Below, piece after piece: positions 12,701 through 27,700 of a DNA stretch of 64,000 bases. The DNA comes from Erigeron canadensis. Taxonomy: Eukaryota; Streptophyta; Magnoliopsida; Asterales; Asteraceae. The position numbers were made by a program, and so were the translations under genes. The notes beneath the pieces were generated by a model. That model did not search any database and was not told the DNA's origin. It saw nothing but the letters and a program-made list of their open reading frames with translations. The stretch's first letter is position 1; every line of letters starts with the position of its first letter. The stretch is taken from assembly GCF_010389155.1 (NCBI RefSeq), contig NC_057762.1:3645513-3709512 (forward strand). Direction: 5' to 3'.

Positions 12701-15700
12701 TACTACCTCCTAATTTTTCTGCTAAAAATGTATTATTGATGATACATTATTATTTGTGACCATATTGGCACACTGTTATAATGTATCAGACATAAAATCG
12801 TATTGTGGGTCAATACAGCCTGACTTGTACCAGAGTTTTTCGTTTTCACCCTCTAACTGATCACTAGACCTGTTCATTTTGGTAGCTGATTCAGTTTTTT
12901 AGCTAGAGCGTGAAGCTAACGTATTGTTATTGGTTAACATTTATGGCATTTGTATTCTAATGTGATTTAGTTATATTTTCGTCTTTACGAGTATTGAGTA
13001 AGGTGGTTCATATTACAAATGTCCGTCTTTGCGTCGCCTGTTTTCTGTGGGTGGTGAAATAGGATGTATCTTAATATACATTGATTTGATGATGTTATTT
13101 GCAGCGAGACAGAAAACTCATCGGACACTCAGGTAGCTTTTGTGCCATCTGTGGAGGTTTTGGTCAAGGCTTTGATGGTAATTTCATCTGGTGTCTTGGC
13201 TGCTACACCTGTTTCCTGCATACAACTGCTATTTTGCTCTCATCATCCATGCCTAGTTGGTACAGCAAAAAAAGATGCAGTTTGGAAGGTTAGTCAACCC
13301 TATTTATGCCAATTTCAGTCCAAAGTGAGGTTTTTACATTGTGTTAGAGGTGGCAATTTTGACACGTTTACTCAAGTCCTAACGAGTCAAGAGTGGTTGA
13401 ATGCATCAAAAATGTGTTTTTAGAGCTTACAGATTCTTCAGTTTTTGTGATATTAAATTTTTGATCATTGGTGGAATAGGATAGTCTTTATATTAATATT
13501 CAAGATGTTAGTAAGTTAGTTTCTTATAGAGAAGGGCTTGAAATGTTGCTAGTCAACCCAAGCTGACCAAACTTGGTTTGACCTGCTTGGCCATTTGCAG
13601 CCTCACTTAATATTGTTAGTTACTCGTTTTTTTAAATATTTAATATTCTTTTTTTATCAGAGACTGCAAAGGTGTCTGAGAGCAATTGGTTTTGATGCTG
13701 TTGAACATATAATGGCCGACGTCAGTAACTTGTGTCAGGTAGTTTTAGCGTTTTTAGTTGAATCTTTATCTGAAAAGTGCGATTCAAGATTACGTTTAAA
13801 TAGTTGCTTAGATATACAAATTCAAGTTCAAAATTGTTGAACAAAGAATGCTATATGAAGTGTCACATGTGTGGTTTATATTTTGATTTCTTCATTGGCT
13901 GTTAAAGTTTGAATCTTTGATTCGTAAGTTACCCTTCTTATATCATTCATTGTCACTAACTTTTATTACAGAGTTTACTTGGACCCATGGGGTTGATGAG
14001 TATCAGGCCTCTGGAACAAGAAGCTTCTATACATGCTTTGTCAACCTTGATGACTATCACACCTGTGGAAACCTATGCTGAATTTGATAAGGTTAACGGC
14101 ATATTTCTCTTTTTTGAATTTTTTTTAATTAAGCATCAGTACTGTTTTATCATTTGACATTTAAATATTTACAGCACTTGAAAAGCTCTCCCGATCGGAG
14201 TGCGCACAATTTTCTATCAGAAAATGATGTTCAGGTTAGCTTGATACCTACGCTTATCACGATTTAAAATATCTTCAACCTTATTGTTTGATTTTGGTGT
14301 ACATAATATATTTCTGTTTTCATAAAAAAGAATAAACATCAAAGTTGCTTTTAACCACTGCATTCTTGGTATCTCATATTTGTCCCCTCCATTCTCACGT
14401 TTGCAGATTTTCCGTACCCCTGAAGGGATGCTATCCACTGAGCAAGGCGTTTATATCGCCGAGTCTGTAGCTTCTAATAACGTGAAACAGGCTAAAGGCC
14501 GTTTCAAGGCATATGAGAACAATGACAGCATGGTGATTATCAATTGTTAATTCTCTTTTAATATAGTGGGTGTGTGAATGTGCATTCTAAAACTGCATTA
14601 TGATTAGTTATCTATGTTTAAAAGCAAAGACGATTCTCATGTTGATTGTCTGATTCTTTAAGGGTTAGGTATCTTTCCTTTTCGGCAATTAGTTATGTGT
14701 ATTCTGCACAACACTATGAGAATAACCTAGATTACTTATATACCCTTTTTTTCTTACCTAAGATCCAATTTTTAGTAATCTTTTTAAACTATATTATAGT
14801 TAGAATTTACTATGACATGTCAAAAAAACTGTTATCAAATAATTGTATAGTTGATAAAACGAGATCGTGATAGATCTATCTGAATACCTGAACAGTTTTG
14901 TAAAACCATTTTCTTGGTAATTTTTTCTATCAACATACCAAGTAATCAGAACTTATTAAACACCTGATAAGCTAGTTAATTATGATTAATTGATATCACT
15001 TAATCAGTTTCAAACGTATTTATAATCTCATGAGCAACATTAATGACAGGATTTATCTTGTTGGCTGCAGGACAATGGCAACTCCAATTCTTCTGGAAGG
15101 AAAGAAACTGCTGTTAAAGAACGCGCCGCTGCAGGAAAAAAGGATACGGGGAAACCAACAAAAAAGCCTGGCATGTGCTTTTATTCTATCTTTCCTCACC
15201 CAATCACATATATGAGCGTGATTGTTTATTTTTACTCTACTCTTTCTTTTGTCAATATAGATAAACAAAAGACATCAAAGGAGGAGGCACGTGATTTGCA
15301 GCTTCGCGAGGAAGCTGTTGTTCGTGAGAAGGTCATGAGCATACGGAAGAATCTTTCTTTGTTACTGAAAGTGTTAGGAGAGATGGCTATTGCTAATCCT
15401 GTTTTCACACATAGTGAATTACCCTCGCTGGTTAGTATCCTTATATTATGTACATGGTATATTATTTGCTGCTTTACTATTTTAATTCTAATTTCAAGCT
15501 ACCCGTGATCACTTGGCAGGTTGAATTTGTTACCCCATTACTGCATTCACCCATAGTTGATGAGGTGGCATATGAAACTATGGTGAAGCTATCAAAATGT
15601 ACAGCTCCTCCACTATCTAATTGGGGTTTAGATATTGCTACAGCCTTAAGGTTAATTGCCACTACCGAAGCTCATGTGTCGTGGGATCAACTTTCATCTC

Positions 15701-18700
15701 TTGATGATGGTGATCACGACAGGTCTTCATCGAGTCTCTTTGAAAGAGTAATGCATGGCTTGTCGGTATCATGCAAATCTTACCCCATTCCAGTTGATTC
15801 TTTTAGTTTTGTTTTCCCGGTAATTTTTACTAATTTCTCTTATCACGTGTGTAGTCAACAGAAACTTACCGTAACAATATTATAGCCTTATAGGTGTTGG
15901 CTGTGTAGCCTACGGCTAGTTGGGTGGGTTGGTTTACATGCTTAAGATGGGTAATACTTTGTCATAGCTTAATATGGTTTGGTTGGACTGGAAACATTTA
16001 CCTGTTTAGAAAAGTTTTCATATGTTTTATAAACGGAAGTGTATCAAATATAATTAAAGAATACATGTTCTTACATTAATAATCTGCTGTGCCTAAGGTC
16101 ATCAGCATCAGACATACACATTGGATGACTTTCACCTGCTTAACACCTTACATCTAAAACATAATCTAATCAACTCATGCACAGTTAAATGAGTTGAAAC
16201 TGACACCTCAATTAGCATTATATCTTGCATCTTTCCAAGGACTGATGATTTTAATTGTTGCATTGTTCTGAAAAGATTCTGGAGAGAATACTGTCGTCTC
16301 CTAAGAAGACACGACTTCATGATGATGTACTTCGCATACTTTTTTTACATATGGATCCTATATTACCCCTTCCCAGGCTTCAAATGCTTTCAGTAAGTTT
16401 CCACTTCATCTGAATTATTCATATCATTATTCTGTTTCTTTATATTGCATGGCATGTTCATTTTCTGTGCTTTTTGGCAGGTTTTGTATCATGTGCTCGG
16501 TGCCATTCCTGCGTATCAAGGATCTGTTGCACCAGCATTGAATGAGTTGTGTCTTGGTTTGCGACCAGAAGAACTTGCACCGGTATGCTGCAATTGAAGT
16601 TTTGGAACATATGTTAGTTGCCCCATAATAAGTATCTTACTTAATCTTTCTTGACATTTTACATACAGGCGCTATCTGGTGTTTATGCGAAAGACGTTCA
16701 TGTAAGAATGGCGTGTTTAAATGCTGTAAAATGCATTCCAGCCGTATCTAGCCGCTCTGTTCCTCAGGATGTGGAAATTGCTACAAGCATTTGGATTGCT
16801 TTGCATGATCCCGAAAAGGTATCATCTAAGTTATTTATAGTGGCACTATAGTGGTTAGCGGTCCTCATGTAAAATAGCGGTCAAAATAGCGGCCCCGCTA
16901 TCGGTGTTATAGCGGTCCAAGTACCGGTGCTGTAGCGTTTTATTTATCTGTTACATTTTTTGGCCCAAACATAAAGAAACATTAATTTTTACAAGTATTG
17001 ACACTAATGTTTAAAATATTAGAATTTTAAAGTTGCAGTGAGTGGAGTTGTATATCAAGTATAAAGTATTTATTATCATATATATAAAAAGTTGGATAAT
17101 ACTAAAATTACCGCTATCTCACTGTTATACCACCACGATAACTAATATCTCAAATATCAGTCCTTTACCCATATATGATTCTGGACCACTATAACTACAT
17201 AGGGTATCATAGAAATAGAAAATTCAGTACTTTCATTTGTTTCTTTGCTTTATTTGGATTATGATACGTCGGTTTCAGTTACCAACTTCTTATTCTATGT
17301 AATGCTTATTTAATACTCAGTCAGTTGCCGAGGTGGCAGAGGATGTGTGGGATCGTTACGATCACGAATTTGGGACCGATTATTCTGGACTCTTCAGGGC
17401 CCTTTCTCATGTTAATTATAATGTTCGAATAGCTGCTGCCGATGCATTGGCTGCTGTGTTAGATGAATACCCAGATACGTTGCAGGTGACTAATAGTCGT
17501 TAATGAGCCGTTTAAATATCTTATGACTGTTCTCCCTTACAGATATATGTATGTTCAGGAATCTTTGGCAACTTTGTTCTCTCTTTATATTCGTGATGGT
17601 GGTATTGGGGTGGACAGCATTGATTCTGGCTGGCTAGGTAGACAAGGGACTGCTTTAGCTTTGCATGCTGCTGCTGATGTCCTTCGAACAAAAGACCTTC
17701 CTGTTGTTATGACATTCTTGATATCTCGAGCACTGGTAATGTACTTTTTTGTACTTCGTTTACTGTGTAGTCAATATTGGTGGGATAGCAGTTATTGGGG
17801 TTCCTTCTAAATCAAACTAGCGTTGAACATAGCAGTCCTACTATTATCGGTCATAATTATCGATCGGTCAAAATAGCGGCCAATCATCGGTCTTCAAGGC
17901 GCTATTCTGGGTTTTTTTTTTGGGCCCAACATCAAACACAATATAATAAAATAATAGTTTTTAAAATATACCATGAAACTAAAAGACCAAATCCAATAAA
18001 GTCCACCCAATCTGATTAAAGAACCCTAATTAGATGGTTTGGTTGAAGTGAAAGATCTTGATGAACAATTAGATGGCTTGGCTGAAGTGGACTTAATGGA
18101 AGATTTTCAGATAAATTGGTTGATTTTGGTTATGATCTATCTCTAAGGGGTCAAAGTGCTATATTAAAAACCGTTTTACAAGAAGAAACAGGTCAATTTG
18201 GTTAAAGTTGCTCCAAATGTACTGTTCGGCATGAATGGGTTGATTCATTTGTCTTGTACATTAAAAACACTAGCACACTGCTTTCTGTTTAAGATATTCT
18301 ATTAAAGATGGTAGTTCTGACCACCTTGCTTGGAACTTCTTGTGCTTTAACTGCAGGCTGATACCAATGCCGATGTTCGTGGAAGAATGATCAATGCCGG
18401 TATCATGATCATTGATAAACATGGAAAAGATAACGTCTCACTGTTGTTTCCGATATTCGAAAACTACTTAAACAAGAAGGCCAGTGTATGTCGTAAATTT
18501 AATATTTCACATTTGTTGAAGGTCTTTTAAGTTGATTCTTGTGCTTAAGAACATCGATAGTGCCAGACTGCTAGTTATTCATCATGCTTATTATATAAGA
18601 AAATATCTGACATGTACATCTTTTAGGTGTCGGATGAAGAAAAATATGATTTGGTACGTGAGGGTGTCGTCATCTTTACTGGAGCTCTAGCAAAGCATTT

Positions 18701-21700
18701 ATCCAAGGTTTCATATCATTTCTTTAGCAATCTGCTAGAATTAATCTTAGAAGGGTTTTCTTATTAATTTGATTGGAACAGGATGATCCTAAGGTCCATA
18801 CTGTTATAGAGAAGTTACTGGAGGTGCTAAACACCCCATCAGAAGCTGTCCAGAGGGCAGTCTCAAGTTGTCTGTCTCCATTAATGCAATCAAAGCAAGT
18901 ATGGTTTATGAATGCCATCTTTTTTTATTAAATCATCTTGAAGTTTATTATGTTAGATGCAGCTTTTTTATTTTCCAACTATACTTTAGAGTGGAATTAC
19001 ATTTTCTGATGTTTTCTATCTGGTTAGGAAGATGCAATGTCACTTGTTACCAGGCTATTGGATCAGCTGATGAAGAGTGAGAAATATGGGGAGCGGCGTG
19101 GAGCAGCTTTTGGGCTTGCCGGGGTTATCAAAGGGTTTGGAATCTCTAGTTTGAAGAAATATGGTGTCGCCACAGTGCTACGGGAAGGACTTGCAAATAG
19201 GTTTGTTCTTAAAACCTCTCCAGCACCTTCCATATGTTGTGTACCTTGTAACTCTTCTGCTGAAATCACAAAAACAAAACTTTGTAATAAGCGAATTTAA
19301 TCAAATTTTATGTTGATGAACTCTCGGGTTTTTCTTCGTATCTGCTCTTACAATTGTAATTTTATATATTTAGAAATTCTGCTAAATGCCGTGAAGGATC
19401 TTTGCTGGCGTTTGAGTGCCTTTGTGAAAAGCTTGGGAAACTGTTTGAACCGTAAGTCAATTCATTATTCTGGTCCAAAACAATACATTTTCTAGTTTAA
19501 TCAATCACTGTGGGTGATAACTGCCTGACAGGTATGTAATATACTTGTTACCATTGCTACTGGTTTCATTCTCTGATCAAGTCATTGCTGTCCGGGAAGC
19601 TGCTGAAGGTGCTGCTCGTGCTATGATGTCTCAACTTACTGCACAGGGAGTGAAGCTTGTCCTTCCTTCACTTCTGAAGGTTTCTCTCTTTCCTATTATA
19701 GTCGTCAAATTTGACGTAATCAAGAGTCTTACGACATTAATAACCTTGTATATTATCATTTGTAATTTTTAATCCAAACGAACTTGGTTAGTGGGTACTG
19801 TAGAGATGTAATTCTAAACATAAATTGAAGAGTAATTGTTTCCTGTTGTCTGTGTTAGGAAAAATAGCCCGACATTTTCTCCACCTTATCACTACGTGGC
19901 TATTTGAAAATCTTAATACGCTTTATGGCTATTTGATATTTTCAGGGTCTTGAAGATAAAGCTTGGAGGACCAAGCAGAGTAGTGTTCAACTTCTTGGCT
20001 CTATGGCATATTGTGCTCCACAACAACTTTCTCAGTGCCTACCTAGGATTGTGCCAAAATTGACAGAGGTAATGTGAACATAAAACGTAATGTATGATGA
20101 CTTGCATCAAAATGCTACCACTAATGTAAAATATAGTGTTATAGTTCACCATTAATCATCTAAGTAGTCTGAGAAAACCATTTTTGGTCTTTTTTGCTTT
20201 TGTTCGACCCATTTTATATATTTACTTTATATATAATAATTGCAATTACTTTTTTGAGTTGTGAGAGAAAAATTAACTCAAATTGACCCATTGCATAGTA
20301 AATTGGAAAAATCTACAGCCTCTAATTCATCAGTCGAAATATTTGCATGTCTAAGTTATCATCGGATTGATTTCAGGTGCTAACGGATACCCATCCGAAA
20401 GTGCAATCTGCAGGGCAAACAGCGCTCCAGCAGGTCTCAGATTTTTTTCTTTTTTAATAGAATTTGCTATTTGTATTTCTATGATTATGGGAAGATTCAA
20501 CTTCTTTTATGATATGTAGGTTGGTAGCGTGATAAAGAATCCTGAAATCGCATCCCTTGTCCCAACCCTTTTGCTGGGGCTTACAGATCCTAATGATCAT
20601 ACGAAGTATTCCCTTGATATTCTTCTTCAGGTAATAACTCCTTACTTTTGATAATTATGCTTTAGCTTGGAAGCTTTACTTAAAATTGTGGGTTCTTATT
20701 ATTGTGTTGCAGACAACTTTTATAAATTCAATTGATGCTCCTTCATTGGCCCTTTTGGTACCCATTGTTCATCGTGGATTAAGGGAGAGGGGCTCTGAAA
20801 CAAAAAAGAAGGCTGCCCAAATAGCTGGCAATATGTGTTCGTTAGTCACTGATCCAACAGATATGCTTCCTTATATAGAATTGCTCCTTCCGGAAATCAA
20901 GAAGGTATGCTTACGTATATTGTTTATGCTGTTTAAAAAAAATGCATACTATCTTTAAAGAACAGTGTTATCCTTGGCTGGGCAATATAGATTTTCTTAT
21001 TAATGGGTCGATTCTGGTTATCTTTTGTTATTTTTATGCAGAAAGCCTTTTTAACTTATCTGAAAAGTTGAATTGTTATTGAAATAATAGCATTTAATTA
21101 ATTGTATTTATTGAAGTAATAACATTTAACAGCTTTTTGACAAACGTGGTTCTTGTCTCTCAACCCAACCCACATCAAAATTAGCAATTTTGCCACCTCT
21201 ATTTACCGTCCTGTTCTTTTTAGTGTTGATAGTTACTTTGTAGTTTACTACGTCACTTGAAACAGGTCTTAGTAGATCCAATACCGGAAGTTCGGTCTGT
21301 AGCAGCCAGAGCCGTTGGTTCTCTGATAAGGGGAATGGGCGAAGAGAACTTCCCAGATCTTGTCCCGTGGTTGCTTGAAACACTCAAGTCTGATGGTAGT
21401 AATGTTGAACGCTCCGGTGCTGCACAAGGATTGAGTGAGGTCAGAAACTCTTAAAAAAAGAATTGTACTCCAAGGGTTTTTTAGTTCATTATAATATCCG
21501 GTGATAGTGTGTCACTCATATCTAATTATAATAAGAAGCTTTATTGGTTATTTTATTCTAAATTTATGCACTTCTATATGAGCTATAGATATTATATGTG
21601 CATCGGTGCATGTACGTCATACTTGGGTTTTATAAATGTTTAAAAGTAGAATCTAGTATTATTACTCTAGACAATTTATATTGGAACCTTTTGTATTCAT

Positions 21701-24700
21701 TAGAGCAATAATTAAAAAAACATCCTCACTCCTTATAGGTAGTGGCTGCTCTTGGAACTATGTATTTCGAGCACCTTCTTCCTGATATCATCCGGAACTG
21801 CTCTCATCAAAAAGCATCCGTACGTGATGGTTATCTGACACTTTTCAAGGTGAGCCAGTTTGTTCACTTAATTATGTTTGAACTATCTTTATGTTTTGTA
21901 GATAATTAATAGTTGCCTCTTGTCATCTTGCATAATTGTGTTTGTTCTTGTAATTTTAAGGTTCTTTCTTTTGTAGTATCTGCCAAAATCACTAGGCGTA
22001 CAGTTCCAAAACTACTTGCAGCAAGTGCTACCATCCATCTTAGATGGTAAGTAAAAGTGCTTCCTCGGTCCAAGTCTTGGTGGTTATGTTTCTAGTATAC
22101 TTATAATACATTTAATTTAGAAAGTTTTTCGCACATTGGGGGGTGTACTTAATTATTTTCACACACATGTGTCATCAGGTCTTGCAGATGAAAACGAGTC
22201 TGTGCGTGAAGCTGCACTTGGAGCTGGGCACATACTGGTGGAACATTATGCTATATCGTAAGTTCTAGGATGATATTAGAATTTCAAGTGTTTTTGATGA
22301 TGCCAGTCGCTTTCTTTTTTTATTAACCAAGTGCCATGTAGATTATGTTATTTAAGGGTATTTCATGTTACATGAATTGAGTGTTCAAACTGTTTTGTAC
22401 CATAAAACTTTTTTTTTTTTTCTGGTAAAAGGCCGTTACCCCTTGTTCAATATCATATATGAAAATAAGTTCTGTCATCCTATCTGAATGATAGGATGAC
22501 ATTTACATCAGCCATGCTTACAAAGCAGAAAAACAAATTACCAAATCCCTATCTAAACATATTCACAAGAACATATGACTAGACATTTTTTTCGGTACCA
22601 TGAAACTTTCTCTTTGCTTATGGTCTTCTTTGTTTCCATGGTAGGTCTCTGCCTTTGCTTCTTCCGGCTGTAGAAGACGGTATATTTAATGATAATTGGC
22701 GTATACGTCAAAGTTCTGTAGAACTTTTGGGTGACCTCTTATTTAAGGTACAAACTACTCATTAAAGATGGCAAATTCAGCTTATTCACCATAAAATGTA
22801 TTGACCTGGGTGATATTTCACCTACAACGGGTCACATTGGCAAATTTCAAGGCTTGGGTTAAAGTGTAATGTGTCTATCGTGTTGAAGAGCATAAGACAT
22901 ATTTTGAATTAATATGCTTACAACCTCTTAAACCGATAAACTTAAAACTAGATTAATTGTATCACAGTATAGTTTATGTTATTTATATCTAATTATTTTC
23001 TGTTTATATAAGTTCAAAAAGAAGGAATATAAAATGTTACGGGCTTATAGTTCTGACAAACCCCTATCAAAGTTGACTACTCTGATCCAAACTTGTTTAT
23101 TGACTTGCTACTCAAGCCTTCTGAGCCACCTATTACATGTAGACTCATCTTTGCATTTTCAATTTCCTGAACCTATTATTCATGTTTGGTAACCTGTTTC
23201 ATCCAGGTTGCTGGGACTTCTGGAAAAGCGCTTCTCGAGGGTGGTAGTGATGATGAAGGTGCCAGTACTGAAGCACAAGGACGTGCAATCATTGAGGTAC
23301 TTGGAAAAGAGAAGCGCAATGAAGTGCTTGCTGCACTCTATATGGTCCGTACAGATGTCAGCCTTTCAGTTCGCCAGGTATGATATTATTGGCTGATATT
23401 ATTTGTAGAGGTAGCAAAAAGGGTGGGTTCGTAGCTATTTGAAATAGGTTAGGTCAACTTGAAGCATGTTTTGCCAAAAATTGGCTATGTACAATAACAA
23501 TTTAGTGCCTCAAAAGTATAATTACAGATGCTATAATAATATCAATTATATTATTAATTTGTTTTTTTGGTATGAAATGATTTAAATACATTTTGAGGGA
23601 CTTTCAACCTGTTTGACCCATTTTTCCAAGCTTCTTTTTATATTTACTAGTCAACCTGCTGCAGAAAAAACATCATACGGGGAGGGATATGCAAGTGGCT
23701 CAGAATTGCTACTTCTAGTTAAATGTTTAAATATCTTTTTTAAGTGGTTCGATATGTAATTTTACATGTTTCTTATGTAGGCTGCCTTACATGTGTGGAA
23801 GACTATAGTTGTAAATACTCCTAAAACCTTAAAGGAGATAATGCCGGTTTTGATGAATACCCTTATCACTTCTCTTGCCTCACCATCCTCTGAAAGACGA
23901 CAGGTATGGTTCTGGTTATATTCTACACATGCTATTCATCTATAATTCCAAACTAAAGTTTTGCTTATTATCTTAAGGCCGCTGGACGAGCTTTGGGTGA
24001 GCTTGTTAGGAAACTTGGTGAGAGAGTTCTTCCCTTGGTTATTCCTATATTATCTAAAGGCTTGAAGGACCCCGAATCTAGCAGAAGACAGGTATTTTAT
24101 ATTCTTTACCGATGCCTCAGTTATGGTAATCTTATATCTGTTCAGTATAATCATCTTATTTTAATGTCTTCCAATTTGTTGCAGGGTGTCTGCATTGGTC
24201 TAAGTGAAGTGATGGCTAGTGCTGGCAGGAGCCAGTTAATAAGTTATATGGATTTGCTTATCCCTACCATCCGTACTGCTCTTTGTGATAGGTATTCTTA
24301 TGTTTTTAATTCTTCTATGTATCATCTATATGAAATTTGTTATCATTTGGGATTATCGATTTCTTTCTTTTGCAGCACGGTCGAGGTTCGGGAATCTGCA
24401 GGGGTTGCCTTCAGTACTCTGTATAAGGTAGTTTGAGCATGTTTTTACACTTACTTTTTCATGATTTTATACTCTGTTTATAATGCTAATTATGTCTGTG
24501 TAGAGTGCTGGAATGCAAGCAATTGATGAAATTGTTCCAACTCTTCTCCATGCTTTGGAAGATGATGATATGGCAGATACTGCGCTTGATGGTCTAAAAC
24601 AAATATTGAGGTACTAAGAAACACATCTTATGTGGCTGCTGATTGTTACTTTCTTCATAGTTCTCTCTGCAACTCTTGAATGAGTATTAATGAGAAATTT

Positions 24701-27700
24701 CCATATTGACAGTGTCAGGACTGTGGCTGTGTTGCCTCACATATTGCCGAAGCTTGTTCATCTCCCTCTCTCGTATGTACCTTATAATTTGAGTTTTCTT
24801 TGCTAGTTAGACATGAAAATAGAGCATTGATGCTAACTGTTAATGGAAACATTATTTTCAGTGCATTCAATGCACATGCTCTTGGAGCAGTTGCAGAGGT
24901 TGCGGGTGCCGGTTTAAATGTCCATCTTTCAACAGTTCTTCCTGCCTTGCTCTCTGCAATGGGAGACGATGATCATGTGGTATGATGTTTTTCCCATTTC
25001 CTTTTTTTTATAGAGTGCGTTTATCTATTTGCATTTTTTACTACTTCCCCATTTGTGATCATGATTCAAGGTGATTGTTTCAACCCATCTTAGAAAGAGT
25101 TGGTTCAGATTAAATATGTTGTTTTAAGTAGAACATGTGAAGCTCTTAATTTTTCTCCAAAAATAGCTTTTGTTTTTGCAAATAACGTAGCATTTGTAAG
25201 CATGCTTGATACAACAGTTATTTATGAAGCTCTAGAAAAGGAGTGAAAAATGTTTTGAAAGTGAAAACCATCTGAATGTAACACCCAAACCTGTTGGTAC
25301 CCCGCCTATGTGCAACCTCTAGTCTTGATACTTTCTTACATGCTAATTTTTCTTTATCTGCAATGTAGGATGTCCAGAATCTTGCCAAGAAGGCTGCAGA
25401 AATCGTGGTGCTAGTCATTGATGAGGAGGGAATTGAGTATTTGATATCAGAACTTTTGAAGGGGGTTGGGGATAACCAAGTAAAGCTTCTATGAAAATCT
25501 CTCTTTCTCTCTCTCACATACACCCGCACACTCACACATACATATGTGTGTATATATGTTTATTTTGTATGTATTTGTGCACATACACATATCTCACATA
25601 TGCTTTTCTTTTTTGCAGGCTTCAACTAGGCGCAGTTCTGCATATCTGATTGGTTATTTTTTCAAAAACAGTAAATTGTATCTGGTGGATGAAGCTCCGA
25701 ATATGATATCTACCCTTATCGTTTTACTAAGTGACGCAGACTCTGCTACTGTATCGGTAATTTTTGTTTCAACTTAATGTTACTTACTATCTACCTTCAG
25801 TGTCTTGAATTCTTGATATTTCTATAACAGGCTGCCTGGGAAGCACTGTCGAGAGTTGTTGGTTCAGTTCCTAAAGAAGTTCTCCCGTCATATATCAAGT
25901 TAGTTCGGGATGCTGTATCCACATCTAGAGACAAGGAACGTAGAAAGAAAAAGGTGAAAATATGTTTACATGTGAATACGACTTGCAGTTGTACGCTGAA
26001 GGTAGCTAAATGGATGGGTGGATAATGGGATAATACTGTTGTCTTGGCCGGTAGTCTTTCAATGCAGGATGAGACTTTTGGTTGACCCAAAACACTGTCA
26101 TCAACTATTCAAATGTATTTAGTGTTTAGTCAATCTACTAATAACCTTACCTTTTAAAGATGGTTCACGAGGCTTTTCTTGTTTTACGGGTTTTGATCTG
26201 CTCCAGACTTTCCCTTAATCACCACCTCTGGTTTTCAGTGATGCAGAATTTCACCTAACATATCATTAACGATTTCTTGATTTTGTTATTATACGTCATA
26301 CTTGTAACACAAATTATTTGCTGATGAACATACAGGGAGGGCCAATTGTTATTCCCGGGTTATGTCTCCCAAAAGCTCTTCAACCGTTGCTTCCTATATA
26401 TCTTCAGGTACCTTTTTTATTGCCCCGTGTAAGCTTAGTTGGGAATTTAACTATGTAAAAATTTAAAGCCAAATAAAACATCAAATTACTTACGAATTGT
26501 TACGAAGGTCAACTACAAAACTAAATGTACTGTACACTTTTTAAATGCAACAAAAGTCGGAGATATTTATTTGGTCAAAGGTAGTCAAATCTTGATACAT
26601 TTTTTTTTGTATTATATATGATAGGAAAATTTTTCTTTTTATGTCAATATGTAACACATTTTTTTTATATTTAATGTTTTGGGGTTTATAAAGGCTTGTT
26701 TGATATTATTTTTATTTATATTGTTAATGGCAAACTAATCTACTCCTATTCTTAAATTACACGAATGCCTAAGATAAAACTCAGGACTCTCGAAAACCCC
26801 CCAGTAATCCACCCCTACAAATGTAGGAAACGGGACTCGAACCTGGTGGAACACCCCAAGGTCAAAGACCTTCCCAATGGGCCACTAACCTTACAGCTTT
26901 GCTTGATATTAATTGCTTGTTAGGTAAATAATGATTTTTTTTTAACCTCAGGGCCTAATAAGTGGGTCCGCAGAATTGAGAGAACAGGCTGCACAGGGTC
27001 TTGGAGAATTAATTGAAGTAACAAGTGAAAAGGCACTGAAAGAGTTTGTTATCCCTATTACAGGGTATGTAACATGCTGAAATTGCTGTTTATTAATGCA
27101 GTAATATGATTTAGAAAATAGTAATACGTTTCTGTCATATAATTTAGTTTATTAGGCTGCAAACCTGAAGCCTGTTAAGCATTTTAAATACACTCTATGA
27201 CATATGCTACATCCTACCCATTTGATCCTTTCCGAATGTCTAAAGTTTGTCACAAGGATTTGTGCTCTCGTAGGAAAGTTGTCTTGTTATTGGGTTTGTT
27301 ATAATTATTATGGGTATATTATTATCATTATTATTCTCTGCTTTTTTGTTTTTTTGATGCAAGTGCTATACTTTAATCTCTCCAGGCCCCTGATTAGAAT
27401 TATTGGTGATCGATTCCCATGGCAAGTGAAAAGTGCTATTCTTTCAACTTTGACCATCATAATAGGAAAAGGTGGTATGGCATTGAAACCTTTTCTTCCA
27501 CAGCTACAAACTACCTTCGTCAAATGTTTACAGGACAGCACAAGGTAATTTAATATAATTCAATAAGCTATTTTTCTTCCTTGGCATTCACTAATTCGAC
27601 TATATGGATACCAATACAGGACCGTTCGTTCAAGCGCTGCCTCGGCCCTTGGGAAACTTAGTGCATTAAGTACCAGGGTTGATCCTCTAGTTGGCGATCT

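Noticed and set aside
27308..27541. Minus-strand open frame opposite GCN1
   Set aside because: It is the shadow of GCN1 exon 52; no separate start context or domain.
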